Assembly: GCA_004020645.1 (NCBI GenBank) | Contig: SAQL01000024.1 | Location: forward strand, 36,374-100,373 | DNA: 64,000 bases | DNA from: Mesorhizobium sp. | GTDB taxonomy: Bacteria; Pseudomonadota; Alphaproteobacteria; Rhizobiales; Rhizobiaceae | Direction: 5' to 3' | Part shown: piece after piece, positions 7,222-15,454 of the stretch | Position numbering within the stretch: the stretch's first letter is position 1 | Layout of the letters: each line of letters starts with the position of its first letter | Translations under genes and position numbers: made by a program | Notes under the pieces: generated by a model | The model's input: only the letters and a program-made list of their open reading frames with translations | Told to the model about the DNA's origin: nothing | Databases searched by the model: none

Positions 7222-9305
7222 CTGCCCAATGCGGCCTGCTCGGCAATGGCCGACAGCACGCCGCGCACGTCCAGCGTGCTGAACGGCTTTTCCAGGATCT
7301 GCGGACGCTGCGGCGCGGGCAACGCCTCGATTTCGGCTTTCGCTCCGATCAGGTCGCCGGTGACCAGAACGAAGCGCCGCGCCAGATCAGGCTTTTCGGC
7401 GAGCAGTTCGCGATAGACTGATATGCCGCTGGTGCCGGGCATGCGCAGATCGGAAAAGACGATGTCCGGTGGCATGTGGCCGGTCAAGGTCGCGGCGGCC
7501 GATGCCCAGGCCGGCACGACTCGCGACTTGATGCCCATCAATTCCAGAATGTCGGACAGCGACGCGGCGACATCCGGCTCGTCGTCGATGATCAGAGCAT
7601 GGCGCAATCCGCTCGAGCGCGACGGGGTTTCGCCGGCGGCGGCCGCGCCGGCAGAGATCGCCGGCAACTGGACGACGAAACGGGCGCCCCTCGGCAGAAC
7701 TTCCTCGAACCAGACATTGCCATTGTGCCGTTCGATGATCGATTTCGAGATCGACAGGCCGATGCCGGTGCCGACGCCGACCGGCTTGGTGGTGAAATAC
7801 GATTCGAAGATGCGAGAGCGTATCGCTTCCGGCACGCCCAGCCCGTTGTCCTCGACCGAGAAACAGGGATTGCCGCGATCGCTGCGAAACGTGCGAACCT
7901 TGATCAGCCGGTCGCCGCCGATGCCGGCCAGAGCGTGCTGGCTGTTGATGAGGAAGTTGGCGGCCACTTGCGTCACATGGTCGGCGTCGGCCATGGCCAG
8001 CAGCGGGCCGCTGGCGAAATCGGTATCGATAATAATGCCGGTCGACCTGGCGCCGTAGGCAGTCACTTCGAGTGCCGCGCGGACCACCTGGTTGAGGTCG
8101 GTCTCGGCCTGTGACGCCGGATGCAGGCGCACCATGGAGAGGAAGCTCTTGACGATGCGGCCGCAGCGCTCTGCGGCGGCGCGCACCTTTTCGGCGCGCA
8201 CCTTGGTCTGCGGGTCTGAAGCGAACTCGTGCAACAGCGTCGATTGGGCGACGACCACGGCAAGCGGGTTGTTGAGCTCGTGTGACACGCCGGCAAGCAG
8301 CGAACCCATCGCCGCCATCTTCTCGTTCTGGTGCAGCTTTTCGCGCTGGCGGCCGATCTCCTCCTCGGCGCGCAATTTGTCGCGAAGGTCGCGGATCGAG
8401 CCGAAGATCAGGCGGCGGTCGGCGACCCGCATCTCGGTCGCCGTCAGTTCGATCGGAAAGACCTCGCCGGCCGCATTCTGGGTGACGGTCTCGATCCGCT
8501 GGCCGACCATCGGCGCGCCGCGGCCCGACATGTATTCGGCGCCCGACACATAGCCCTTGCGATAGTATTCCGGAACGACGGTGTCGAGCAGGTCCTTGCC
8601 GAGGATGTTGCTACGCTGGTAGCCGAACATCTTTTCGGCGGCCGGATTGAATTCGATGATCGAACCGGTCTCGTCGATAACGATGATGGCGTCGAGCGAG
8701 GCCTGCAGCATGGTGCGGCGGATGACTTCGCTGGCATGGGCATCGGAAAGCGATCGTTCGATGGCATCGCCGATGGCCAGCGCCACGATGTGCAGCGTTG
8801 CCTCTTCCTCGTCGGTCCATTCGCGCTCGTTCACGCAGTCGTTGACCGCCAGCGTGCCCCACAGATGGCCATGCGCAAAGACCGACACCGACAGGAACGA
8901 CTTGATGTGCTGCTTTTCGAAGTCGGTTCTCAGAAAGCCTTCGAGGTCGCGCGTGTGTCCCGCGAAGATCTTGCCTTGCCGCTCGTCCTCCGCCAACCGT
9001 TCCAGCAGTGGGTCAGAATTGACAACCGACTGCATGATCACCGTTGGTGACGCCAGTTCGCCGCCAAAACGGGGGTCGATCCAGTAAGCCGAGACCGACT
9101 GGGCAAAGCCCTGGCCGGGCAGTTCGCGCAGCCGAAACAGGATGCCGCGCTGGCAATCCATGGCCGCGCAGAGCGTTTCAAGGATGCTGTCCATCTCGCG
9201 CTGCCAGTCGCCGGCTTCGCGAAGCCGGCGAACGACATGGACAGCCGCCATCGCCGCGCCCTGCCTGACGCCGTGCCTGTCGCTGCGTGCTGCTTCAGCC
9301 GTCAT
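7218..9305 (-). CDS. Hybrid sensor histidine kinase: GAF-PAS-HisKA-HATPase-REC
   Basis: 695-residue cytosolic kinase with no membrane segment. Order: GAF-like domain (about 25-185), PAS (about 195-310, with FNPAAEKMFGY), coiled linker, HisKA with the phospho-His in SHELNNPL (His342), HATPase with N-box NFLINSQHA, G1 VEDNGLG and G2 GTGIGLSIS (about 450-550), and a C-terminal receiver (about 568-690) with IIDDEPD, phospho-Asp in FSDLRMPG (Asp619) and the Lys in LEKPF. It lies 57 bp upstream of nothing on its own strand but 57 bp after the OmpR-type regulator gene, so regulator then kinase probably form one transcript. The signal is probably intracellular (GAF/PAS ligand); ATG/GTG start could be a few codons further in. 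Confidence 0.92.
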   Translation of the reverse strand: MTAEAARSDRHGVRQGAAMAAVHVVRRLREAGDWQREMDSILETLCAAMDCQRGILFRLRELPGQGFAQSVSAYWIDPRFGGELASPTVIMQSVVNSDPLLERLAEDERQGKIFAGHTRDLEGFLRTDFEKQHIKSFLSVSVFAHGHLWGTLAVNDCVNEREWTDEEEATLHIVALAIGDAIERSLSDAHASEVIRRTMLQASLDAIIVIDETGSIIEFNPAAEKMFGYQRSNILGKDLLDTVVPEYYRKGYVSGAEYMSGRGAPMVGQRIETVTQNAAGEVFPIELTATEMRVADRRLIFGSIRDLRDKLRAEEEIGRQREKLHQNEKMAAMGSLLAGVSHELNNPLAVVVAQSTLLHEFASDPQTKVRAEKVRAAAERCGRIVKSFLSMVRLHPASQAETDLNQVVRAALEVTAYGARSTGIIIDTDFASGPLLAMADADHVTQVAANFLINSQHALAGIGGDRLIKVRTFRSDRGNPCFSVEDNGLGVPEAIRSRIFESYFTTKPVGVGTGIGLSISKSIIERHNGNVWFEEVLPRGARFVVQLPAISAGAAAAGETPSRSSGLRHALIIDDEPDVAASLSDILELMGIKSRVVPAWASAAATLTGHMPPDIVFSDLRMPGTSGISVYRELLAEKPDLARRFVLVTGDLIGAKAEIEALPAPQRPQILEKPFSTLDVRGVLSAIAEQAALGS

Positions 9306-9362
9306 GGTCAGCCGTCATTTCACAGTCGTGCCACCGAGAGTGGTTACCAGTGGTCGCGCCGC

Positions 9363-10094
9363 TCAGTTGCCTTCGCCGGTCGGCAGCGAGAAGATATAGC
9401 CTTCGCCGCGGACTGTGCGCAGGAATTTCGGATTGGCCGGGTCCGCCTCGATCTTCTTTCTCAGCCGCATGATGCGGATATCGACGGCGCGTGAGGATTC
9501 GGGATCTTCCACGAAGCCGATCGCCTCGGAGATCGCCGCACGCGTCAGCAAACGGTTGGCACGCGTCAGGAAGACCTCCAGCACGTCGAACTCGCTCTTG
9601 GCCATGTCGATCACCGTCCCATTGGTGCCGGTGACGAACCGGCCGTCGAGATCGGCATGGAAAGGGCCGAAGCTAATGAAACGGCGGTTGGCAGTTGTTT
9701 CGGCCTTGGCGCCCTGTGGTTCGGCCGGCTGCGGCACGCGACGCAGCACGCTGCGGACCCTCGCCAGCACCTCGCGCAATTCGTAAGGCTTGACGATGTA
9801 GTCGTCGGCGCCGAGTTCCAGCCCGACGATGCGATCGAGCGCGGTGCCGGCGGCAGTGGCGTAGATGATGCCGATGGGCATTTTCGAGCGCAGCCAGCGG
9901 CCGAGCGACAGACCGTCCTCGCCTGGCATGGCGATGTCGAGGATGGCCAGATGAAACGACTGCGTTTCCAGCAAGGTTCGCGCGGCGCTGGCACTCTCGG
10001 CCGTCGCGACGTCGTAGCCGCTGGCGCCGAGATACTCGGCGACCGCGTCCCTCAGATCGGGCTCGTCCTCGACGATGACAATTCGTGCCCGCAC
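9363..10094 (-). CDS. OmpR-family response regulator
   Basis: 243-residue two-domain regulator. Receiver: IVIVEDEPD acidic pair, phospho-Asp in LAILDIAMPGEDG, Thr/Ala in YATAAG and Lys in YIVKPYELREV. C-terminal winged helix ends SRAVDIRIMRLRKKIEADP...VRGEGYIFS, the OmpR/PhoB DNA-binding domain. GTG 10094 is chosen since GGGAGCGAG lies upstream and the receiver begins at once; GTG 10154 or an ATG near 10145 would add up to 20 residues but overlap the divergent promoter. Next gene on this strand is the hybrid kinase, its likely partner, although that kinase carries its own receiver. Divergent from a receiver-degenerate paralogue at 10189. Confidence 0.9.
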   Translation of the reverse strand: MRARIVIVEDEPDLRDAVAEYLGASGYDVATAESASAARTLLETQSFHLAILDIAMPGEDGLSLGRWLRSKMPIGIIYATAAGTALDRIVGLELGADDYIVKPYELREVLARVRSVLRRVPQPAEPQGAKAETTANRRFISFGPFHADLDGRFVTGTNGTVIDMAKSEFDVLEVFLTRANRLLTRAAISEAIGFVEDPESSRAVDIRIMRLRKKIEADPANPKFLRTVRGEGYIFSLPTGEGN

Positions 10095-10188
10095 TATGCT
10101 CTCGCTCCCGCTTTCAGCGGAAAGTAGATTGGGTATAAACATCATGTCCAGCACTCATCTTGGGTTGCCGGTTGCAGGGTGGAAAAAA

Positions 10189-10875
10189 ATGGCTGCACGA
10201 TCCGTCATCGCGCTTGTTTCCGTCGCCGAAGTGGTCGCGACCGATCTCGCCGACCATCTCGAACGGCGTGGCCATGACGTGCGCGCGGTGCGGCAGCCGT
10301 GGGAGGCCGAATCCTTGCTTTCCGGAAAGGGCATCGATGTCGTCGTCGTCGGCGACAGCCTCAGCCAGGCGGAAGGGCGTGATCTGCTCAGGCGTCATGG
10401 CGGCGAGGGCGGGCCGGATTTCATCCTGATCTGCCGGCCGGCCGATCTCGTCGACAAGGTGCTGGCGCTCGAACTCGGCGCCGCCGACGTCGTCGAGAGC
10501 CCGCTCAACGTCAGGGAACTCGCCGCCCGTATCGGCGGCCTGCTGGCACGGCGCGGCAGGAACGCCGGGGAATTGGTGGTGCTGGAGAACGCGACGGTCG
10601 ACCTCCGGTCGGCCATGGTCATGCATCGGTCCGGCACGGAAGAGCAATTGTCGCCGGGTCAGGTGGCGCTGCTCAGATTGTTCCTGGCCAGTCCGCGCAA
10701 GGTCTTGACGCGCGACGACATCATTGCCGCCGCGCCCGCCGAAAATGCCGATGCCTTCGATCGCTCGATCGATTCGCGCATCGTGCGGCTGCGCCGCAAG
10801 CTCGACACCGAAACCATCACCACCATAAGGGGTGCGGGCTACCGGTTTGATCCGCCGACGCAGTTCGCCGACTGA
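10189..10875 (+). CDS. OmpR-like regulator with a non-phosphorylatable pseudo-receiver
   Basis: 228 residues: receiver-like fold, then an intact OmpR winged helix (ends DSRIVRLRRKLDTE...IRGAGYRFDPP). In the receiver the acidic pair is replaced (IALVSVAEV), the phospho-Asp position is Gly in DVVVVGDSLSQAEG, and the usual Lys-Pro becomes VVESPLN. So normal phosphorelay is not expected. ATG 10189 follows AGGGTGG; an alternative ATG at 10144 gives 243 residues. It is divergent from the canonical regulator across a 94-bp gap, so the two may cross-regulate or share targets. Known phosphorylation-independent OmpR-like proteins exist, for example those using dimer state or ligand; the mechanism here is unknown. 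Confidence 0.85.
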   Translation: MAARSVIALVSVAEVVATDLADHLERRGHDVRAVRQPWEAESLLSGKGIDVVVVGDSLSQAEGRDLLRRHGGEGGPDFILICRPADLVDKVLALELGAADVVESPLNVRELAARIGGLLARRGRNAGELVVLENATVDLRSAMVMHRSGTEEQLSPGQVALLRLFLASPRKVLTRDDIIAAAPAENADAFDRSIDSRIVRLRRKLDTETITTIRGAGYRFDPPTQFAD

Positions 10876-10914
10876 GGCCGGGGCCCTCACCGTACTGTCC
10901 ACAGGCCCAGGCGC

Positions 10915-11082
10915 TCAGCGTACCACGAGAAGCGACGGACCTGACGGCATTTCGCTGGCCGCGACGAATTCGCTCGCATTTGCACGATCCCTAAGGAGCA
11001 CGGTGGCGAGGCCGGCAAAGCCGAGCAGGCCCTGTGCGTAGAGCAGTGCGGAAAGCACCGAAGCTGCAAATTTCGTGTTCAT
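10915..11082 (-). CDS. 55-residue membrane protein, third of a coupled trio
   Basis: Starts MNTKFAASVLSALLYAQG, a hydrophobic segment of about 25 residues (residues 7-30) then a charged tail ending LLVVR. The N-in charge pattern suggests one membrane helix or an uncleaved signal. ATG 11082 overlaps the TGA of the upstream 93-codon ORF as ATGA, with GGGACG as ribosome site. No family recognised. The tight coupling of three such ORFs is the main evidence that it is real. Confidence 0.55.
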   Translation of the reverse strand: MNTKFAASVLSALLYAQGLLGFAGLATVLLRDRANASEFVAASEMPSGPSLLVVR

Positions 11083-11360
11083 CGTTTTCGTCCCGCAAAT
11101 TTGGTTTTTAGGTTCGCTTCAGGGAAACCCCCCGAAGTGCCCGCGCCGCCAGCGGAGCCCCCCGTCGCGGCGCGGGCCTTCGGTCCTCTCGGCTGCAAGT
11201 TGCCGGAGGGGCCGCGCATCTTCTTCAGCCCAAAACCGACCCGCCAGAGGGCCTTGAGCCGGTTGATGCGCAGACTGGACACGATCCAGACCGTGGCGAA
11301 AAACAGTGCGGCATGCAGCGTCGAAACTTCGCCTGAAGTCATCTCCGCAAGCTTTGTCAT
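11079..11360 (-). CDS. 93-residue membrane protein, second of a coupled trio
   Basis: N-terminal part has one probable membrane segment (about residues 14-30, TLHAALFFATVWIVSSL), followed by a basic region (RINRLKALWRVGFGLKKMRG) and a Gly/Ala/Pro-rich tail. The positive-inside rule would place the tail in the cytoplasm. Start ATG overlaps the upstream stop by ATGA (11357-11360), and its stop overlaps the next start by ATGA (11079-11082). Unknown family. Confidence 0.5.
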   Translation of the reverse strand: MTKLAEMTSGEVSTLHAALFFATVWIVSSLRINRLKALWRVGFGLKKMRGPSGNLQPRGPKARAATGGSAGGAGTSGGFPEANLKTKFAGRKR

Positions 11361-11452
11361 CGGGTTGCCGGCAAGGTGCCGACGCCGCCAATGATCGCTG
11401 CGGCTATGCTTATCCTGAAAAGCCAGGAGATCGCGTTCGATTGCATGTTCAT
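11357..11452 (-). CDS. 31-residue membrane peptide, first of a coupled trio
   Basis: Short frame beginning MNMQSNAISWLFRISIAAA, with a hydrophobic stretch over residues 9-26. Ribosome site is weak (CGAAG). Its TGA overlaps the ATG of the next ORF. The same frame stays open upstream to 11737, so a longer start is possible, but the upstream residues look non-coding. The small size makes this the least certain of the trio. Confidence 0.4.
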   Translation of the reverse strand: MNMQSNAISWLFRISIAAAIIGGVGTLPATR

Positions 11453-11799
11453 CTTCGTTTGTGCCGGCTGTTTTCTTGGGTCAACTTTGCCGGTGACCTG
11501 TATCCAGATCATGCCGCTAGAGCCCCCGGTTTGTTGCAGATTGGTTTCGAGGCAAGTCAAATTTCTTTCACATAAGGCAAGATCGCACTTTCGTTTGAAG
11601 GTGGCGGTATCTTTCTGCAGGTCTGGGCTCGGCCACCGAGGGGCTTGTGGATATCCCTCGGAGGGGCTTCCGGCCGTTAACCAGAGGAAACAGGTTCGAA
11701 ACAGAAACGTCTGCGATGCGAAATCAATTCGAAACATGACGTAACGATAAGCCGGTCATCGAATTTGGAGCCGGCCATGTCCGGCACACGGGGGACATC
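11453..11799. other. Intergenic region, divergent promoters expected
   Basis: About 350 bp between the trio of small ORFs and the L,D-transpeptidase. It should hold promoters for both directions. TTCGAAACA occurs twice, near 11694 and 11730. I see no RNA gene, terminator or convincing protein frame. Confidence 0.4.
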
Positions 11800-12273
11800 A
11801 TGTACACTGCCATTTCTGCCAAGCTCATCAACATCGCTGCCGCCGTCCTCACGGGTGCGGCCCTTCTGCTCGGCGCCGGGAATGGCGTCGCCCATGCCGC
11901 CAATCGGGCCGCCAATCAGATCGTGGCGCGGATTTCGCTTTCGCAGCAGACGATGGAAGTCCTGGTCGACGGGCGGCCGACCTTCGCGTGGAAGGTGTCG
12001 ACCGGCGGCAAGGGGCATGTCACCCCGACCGGCTCGTTCAAGCCGACCCGCATGCACCAAATGTGGTATTCGAGGAAATACGACAACGCGCCGATGCCCC
12101 ATTCGGTGTTCTTCAAGGGTGGCTACGCCGTGCATGCGACCAATTTCGTCAAGCGTCTCGGCCGCCCCGCCTCGCATGGCTGCGTGCGGCTGCATCCGGA
12201 CAACGCCGCCGATTTCTACCAGCTCGTCGAGATTTTCGGTCCGGCCAACACCAGGATCGTCATCGTCAAATAG
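11800..12273 (+). CDS. L,D-transpeptidase (YkuD domain), secreted
   Basis: 157-residue periplasmic enzyme that forms 3-3 peptidoglycan crosslinks or attaches proteins to peptidoglycan. Signal peptide covers about residues 1-33 with cleavage after AHA. The YkuD domain follows directly, with the catalytic His in VHATN (about 112) and the signature SHGCVR (Cys about 128). It is a minimal form with no LysM or binding domain. A single-gene unit followed by a strong hairpin terminator shared with the convergent RND gene. A second, different L,D-transpeptidase is at 60549. Confidence 0.92.
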   Translation: MYTAISAKLINIAAAVLTGAALLLGAGNGVAHAANRAANQIVARISLSQQTMEVLVDGRPTFAWKVSTGGKGHVTPTGSFKPTRMHQMWYSRKYDNAPMPHSVFFKGGYAVHATNFVKRLGRPASHGCVRLHPDNAADFYQLVEIFGPANTRIVIVK

Positions 12274-12339
12274 ATAAGCAAAGACTGTCCGCCTGCCGGG
12301 TATAAATACATTGCGGGTCGGACACATTGCTGCCCAAGA

Positions 12340-12365
12340 AAAAGGCCGGAAATTTCCGGCCTTTT
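12340..12365. terminator. Bidirectional terminator between L,D-transpeptidase and RND genes
   Basis: Perfect 12-bp palindrome with arms AAAGGCCGGAAA and TTTCCGGCCTTT, flanked by A-rich and T-rich runs on the two sides. It lies between the convergent stops at 12273 and 12371 and can stop transcription from both sides. Confidence 0.85.
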
Positions 12366-12370
12366 GTCAA

Positions 12371-15300
12371 TCAATCAACCGGCGCCGGCATCAGCTTCGG
12401 GTCCGGCTTCTCGGCGTGATGCGGCAAATCCTTGCTGGCAATGAAGGTGTAGAACATCGGCACCACGAACAGGGTGAACATGGTCCCCACCAGAATGCCG
12501 GTGAAGATCACCAGGCCCATCGAATAGCGCGCCGCCGCACCCGCGCCGCTGGAGATGATCAGCGGCACCACGCCGAGCGCCATCGCCGCCGTTGTCATCA
12601 GGATCGGCCTCAGCCGCACCCTGGCCGAGGCGACGATCGCATCGCGCCGCCGCATCCCGTGGTGCTCGCGCTGCTGGTTGGCGAACTCGACCAGAAGAAT
12701 GCCGTGCTTGGTGATCAGGCCGATCAGCGTGATCAGGCCGACCTGCGTGTAGATATTGAGCGTTCCCAGCCCCAGATTGAGCGGCACGATCGCGCCGAAG
12801 ATCGACAGCGGCACCGACATCATGATGATCAGTGGGTCGCGGAAGCTTTCGAACTGCGCCGCCAGCACCAGATAGATGACGAGAACGGCTGCCGCGAAGG
12901 CGATGATGATCGTGTAGCCCTGTTCCTTCTCCTGCCGCGACTGGCCGGTATAGTCGATGAAGAACGTGTCGGGCAGGCTTTCCCTGGCGATGTCCTCGAT
13001 GGTCCTCAGCCCGTCACCGGTGGTGAGGGTGGGCAATGGCAGAGCGGAAATCGTGGCGGAGTTCAATTGGTTGAACTGCTCGATCACGGCGGGCGAGGCG
13101 TTGGTCGAGATCTTCACCACCGCCGAGAGCGGCACCATCTCGCCCGACGCGCTGCGCACGAAATACTCGGCCAGCTTTTCAGGGTTGTCGCGGAAGTTCT
13201 GCGGCACCTGCGGGATGATGTCGTAGCTGTTGGATTCGCGGTCGAATTGCGCCACTTCGGCGCCACCGACCAAGAGGGTCAGCGTCCGGCCGATGTCGGC
13301 GATCGGCAGGTTGAGCGCCGCGGCGCGGTCGCGGTCGATTGTCACCGTCACTTGCGGCGCGTCGTAGGACATCGAATTCTGCACGGCGAGGAAGCGACCG
13401 GAGGCCAGCGCCTTGTTCTTGATGTCCTCGGCCGCCTCGAACACCTGGGAGGCCTCGCCGGTCGAGCGCACCACCACCGTGACCGGCAGGCCGCCGCCGG
13501 AGCCGGGCAGCGTCGGCGGGGCGAAGACGAAAGCCTCGACGCCCGCCACCTTGGCAAGGCGACCCGTGATGTCTTCCTGAAGTTCCTTCGAGCTGCGCGC
13601 GCGCTCGGCCCAGTCTTTGAATGCGAAGCCGACGAAGGCGTTGTTCGTCGGGCCTTGGAACGCAACGGCGGAAAACCGCGCCCTGGTTTCGGGGATGTCG
13701 TTCATCAGCCCGAGAATCTGGTTCACATAGGTTTCGGTGTAGTCCGACGTGGCATAGCGCGGCGCATTCACAATAGACAGCAAGAAGCCCTGGTCTTCTT
13801 CCGGTGCCAGTTCGCTCGCGGTCTTGGTGAACATGAAGCCGGTCGTGGCGACCAGTGCGATGACGATCATCAGCGTCACCGGGCGATATTTCAACGAGCC
13901 GCTGACCAGCCGCTCATAGACGTTTTCGACGCGCCTGAATGTTGTGTCGACAATGCGCTGGAAACGGCTGTGCGAGCCGGCCCTGAGGATGCGTGCCGAC
14001 ATCATCGGCGTGACGGTGAGGGCAACGACACCCGAAAGCACCACCGAGCCGGCAAGCGTCACCGCGAATTCGCGAAACAGTGCGCCGGTCAGGCCGCCGG
14101 TGAAGGCCAGCGGCGCGAACACCGCGGCCAGCGTTATCGTCATGGCGATGACGGCGGACGAGATCTCCCGCATGCCGTTGAAGGCCGCCTGCATCGGCGA
14201 CAAACCGTCTTCCTCCATGTGGCGGTGAATGTTTTCCACCACCACGATGGCATCGTCGACGACGAGGCCGATCGCCAGCACCATGGCCAGCAACGACAAA
14301 AGGTTGATCGAATAGCCCAGCGAAAACAGCAGGAAACAGACGCCGATCAGCGACAGCGGAATGGTGACGATCGGCATCAGCACCGAGCGGAAGGAGCCGA
14401 GGAAGAGCAGGATAACGATGATGACGATGGCGACTGCCTCGCCGATGGTCTTGAACACCTCCTCGATTGACGCGCTGATCTGCTCGGTCGAATCGTAGAC
14501 GATCTCGATCGTCATGCCTTGCGGCAGCGTCTCCTGGATCGTCGGCACGATTTCGTGGATCGCCTCCGCTGTCGTCAGGGGATTGGCGGCCGGCGTCGGA
14601 AAGATGGCGAGGAAGATGCCGGGCTTGCCGTTGAAAGTGACCCTGGTGTCGGTGTTCGCCGCGGCGAGCTCGACGCGCGCCACGTCGCGCAGCCTTACCA
14701 CATTGCCGTCCTTCGATCGGAGCGGAAGAGCCGCGAAAGCTTCCGGCGTCTGCAGCGTCGAGCGAACGGTGATCGAGGAGGCGACGTATTCGTTTTCGGT
14801 GTTGCCGGGTGCTGACAGGAAATTCGATTCGTTGATGGCGGTCAGAACTTCCGACGCGGTCACGCCGCGCGCCGCCAGTTTGATCGGGTCGATCCAGACG
14901 CGCATCGAATATTCGGCGGCCCCGAAGATCTGCACGTCGGCGACACCCTCGACCGTCGACATGCGCGGCCGCACGACGCGCTCGATATATTCGGTGAGCT
15001 GTTCCGGCGTCATGTTCGGATTCTGCATCGAGATATACATCATCGCGAACTGCTCGCCGGTGCCTTTGACGATCACCGGGTCTTCGGACTCGTCCGGCAG
15101 ATCGCCGCGCACGCCTTGTACCTTCGAGAGGACTTCGTTCAGCGCGACGTCGGGGTTGGAGCCGAGTTTCATCTGCACCGTCACGGTGCTGGAGGACGCC
15201 CGGCTCGCCGACGTGACATAGTCGATGTTTTCGGTCGAAGCGACGGCACGGGCGATCGGCGCCGAAATGAACCCCTGGATCAGGTCGGCGCTGGCGCCGG

Positions 15301-15454
15301 GATAGGCCGTGGTGATCGTGATGGCCGTTTCCTCGACCTCCGGATACTGCCGGATCGAGAGGCTGAAGATGCCCTGGAAACCCAGAAGCAGGATCATCAA
15401 GGCGAGCACGGTCGAAAGGACCGGACGGCGAATGAAGATGTCGGAGAAGCTCAT
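12371..15454 (-). CDS. RND efflux pump inner-membrane permease (HAE-1 type)
   Basis: 1027-residue proton-driven exporter of the AcrB/MdtC superfamily. Starts MSFSDIFIRRPVLSTVLALM, the usual first helix, with two halves of six helices and two large periplasmic loops. The TM4 proton-relay aspartates are in GLVVDDAIVVVENIHRH, and the second-half copy reads LIGLITKHGILLVEFAN. Typical length for the family. Its ATG overlaps the adaptor stop as ATGA (15451-15454). Forms a tripartite pump with the adjacent membrane-fusion protein; no outer membrane partner is adjacent, so it probably uses one encoded elsewhere. Substrates not predictable. Confidence 0.95.
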   Translation of the reverse strand: MSFSDIFIRRPVLSTVLALMILLLGFQGIFSLSIRQYPEVEETAITITTAYPGASADLIQGFISAPIARAVASTENIDYVTSASRASSSTVTVQMKLGSNPDVALNEVLSKVQGVRGDLPDESEDPVIVKGTGEQFAMMYISMQNPNMTPEQLTEYIERVVRPRMSTVEGVADVQIFGAAEYSMRVWIDPIKLAARGVTASEVLTAINESNFLSAPGNTENEYVASSITVRSTLQTPEAFAALPLRSKDGNVVRLRDVARVELAAANTDTRVTFNGKPGIFLAIFPTPAANPLTTAEAIHEIVPTIQETLPQGMTIEIVYDSTEQISASIEEVFKTIGEAVAIVIIVILLFLGSFRSVLMPIVTIPLSLIGVCFLLFSLGYSINLLSLLAMVLAIGLVVDDAIVVVENIHRHMEEDGLSPMQAAFNGMREISSAVIAMTITLAAVFAPLAFTGGLTGALFREFAVTLAGSVVLSGVVALTVTPMMSARILRAGSHSRFQRIVDTTFRRVENVYERLVSGSLKYRPVTLMIVIALVATTGFMFTKTASELAPEEDQGFLLSIVNAPRYATSDYTETYVNQILGLMNDIPETRARFSAVAFQGPTNNAFVGFAFKDWAERARSSKELQEDITGRLAKVAGVEAFVFAPPTLPGSGGGLPVTVVVRSTGEASQVFEAAEDIKNKALASGRFLAVQNSMSYDAPQVTVTIDRDRAAALNLPIADIGRTLTLLVGGAEVAQFDRESNSYDIIPQVPQNFRDNPEKLAEYFVRSASGEMVPLSAVVKISTNASPAVIEQFNQLNSATISALPLPTLTTGDGLRTIEDIARESLPDTFFIDYTGQSRQEKEQGYTIIIAFAAAVLVIYLVLAAQFESFRDPLIIMMSVPLSIFGAIVPLNLGLGTLNIYTQVGLITLIGLITKHGILLVEFANQQREHHGMRRRDAIVASARVRLRPILMTTAAMALGVVPLIISSGAGAAARYSMGLVIFTGILVGTMFTLFVVPMFYTFIASKDLPHHAEKPDPKLMPAPVD

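Noticed and set aside
12311..14470. Open plus-strand frame of 719 codons rich in His, Arg, Gln
   Set aside because: Antisense to the RND permease; composition is that of a GC-rich shadow frame.
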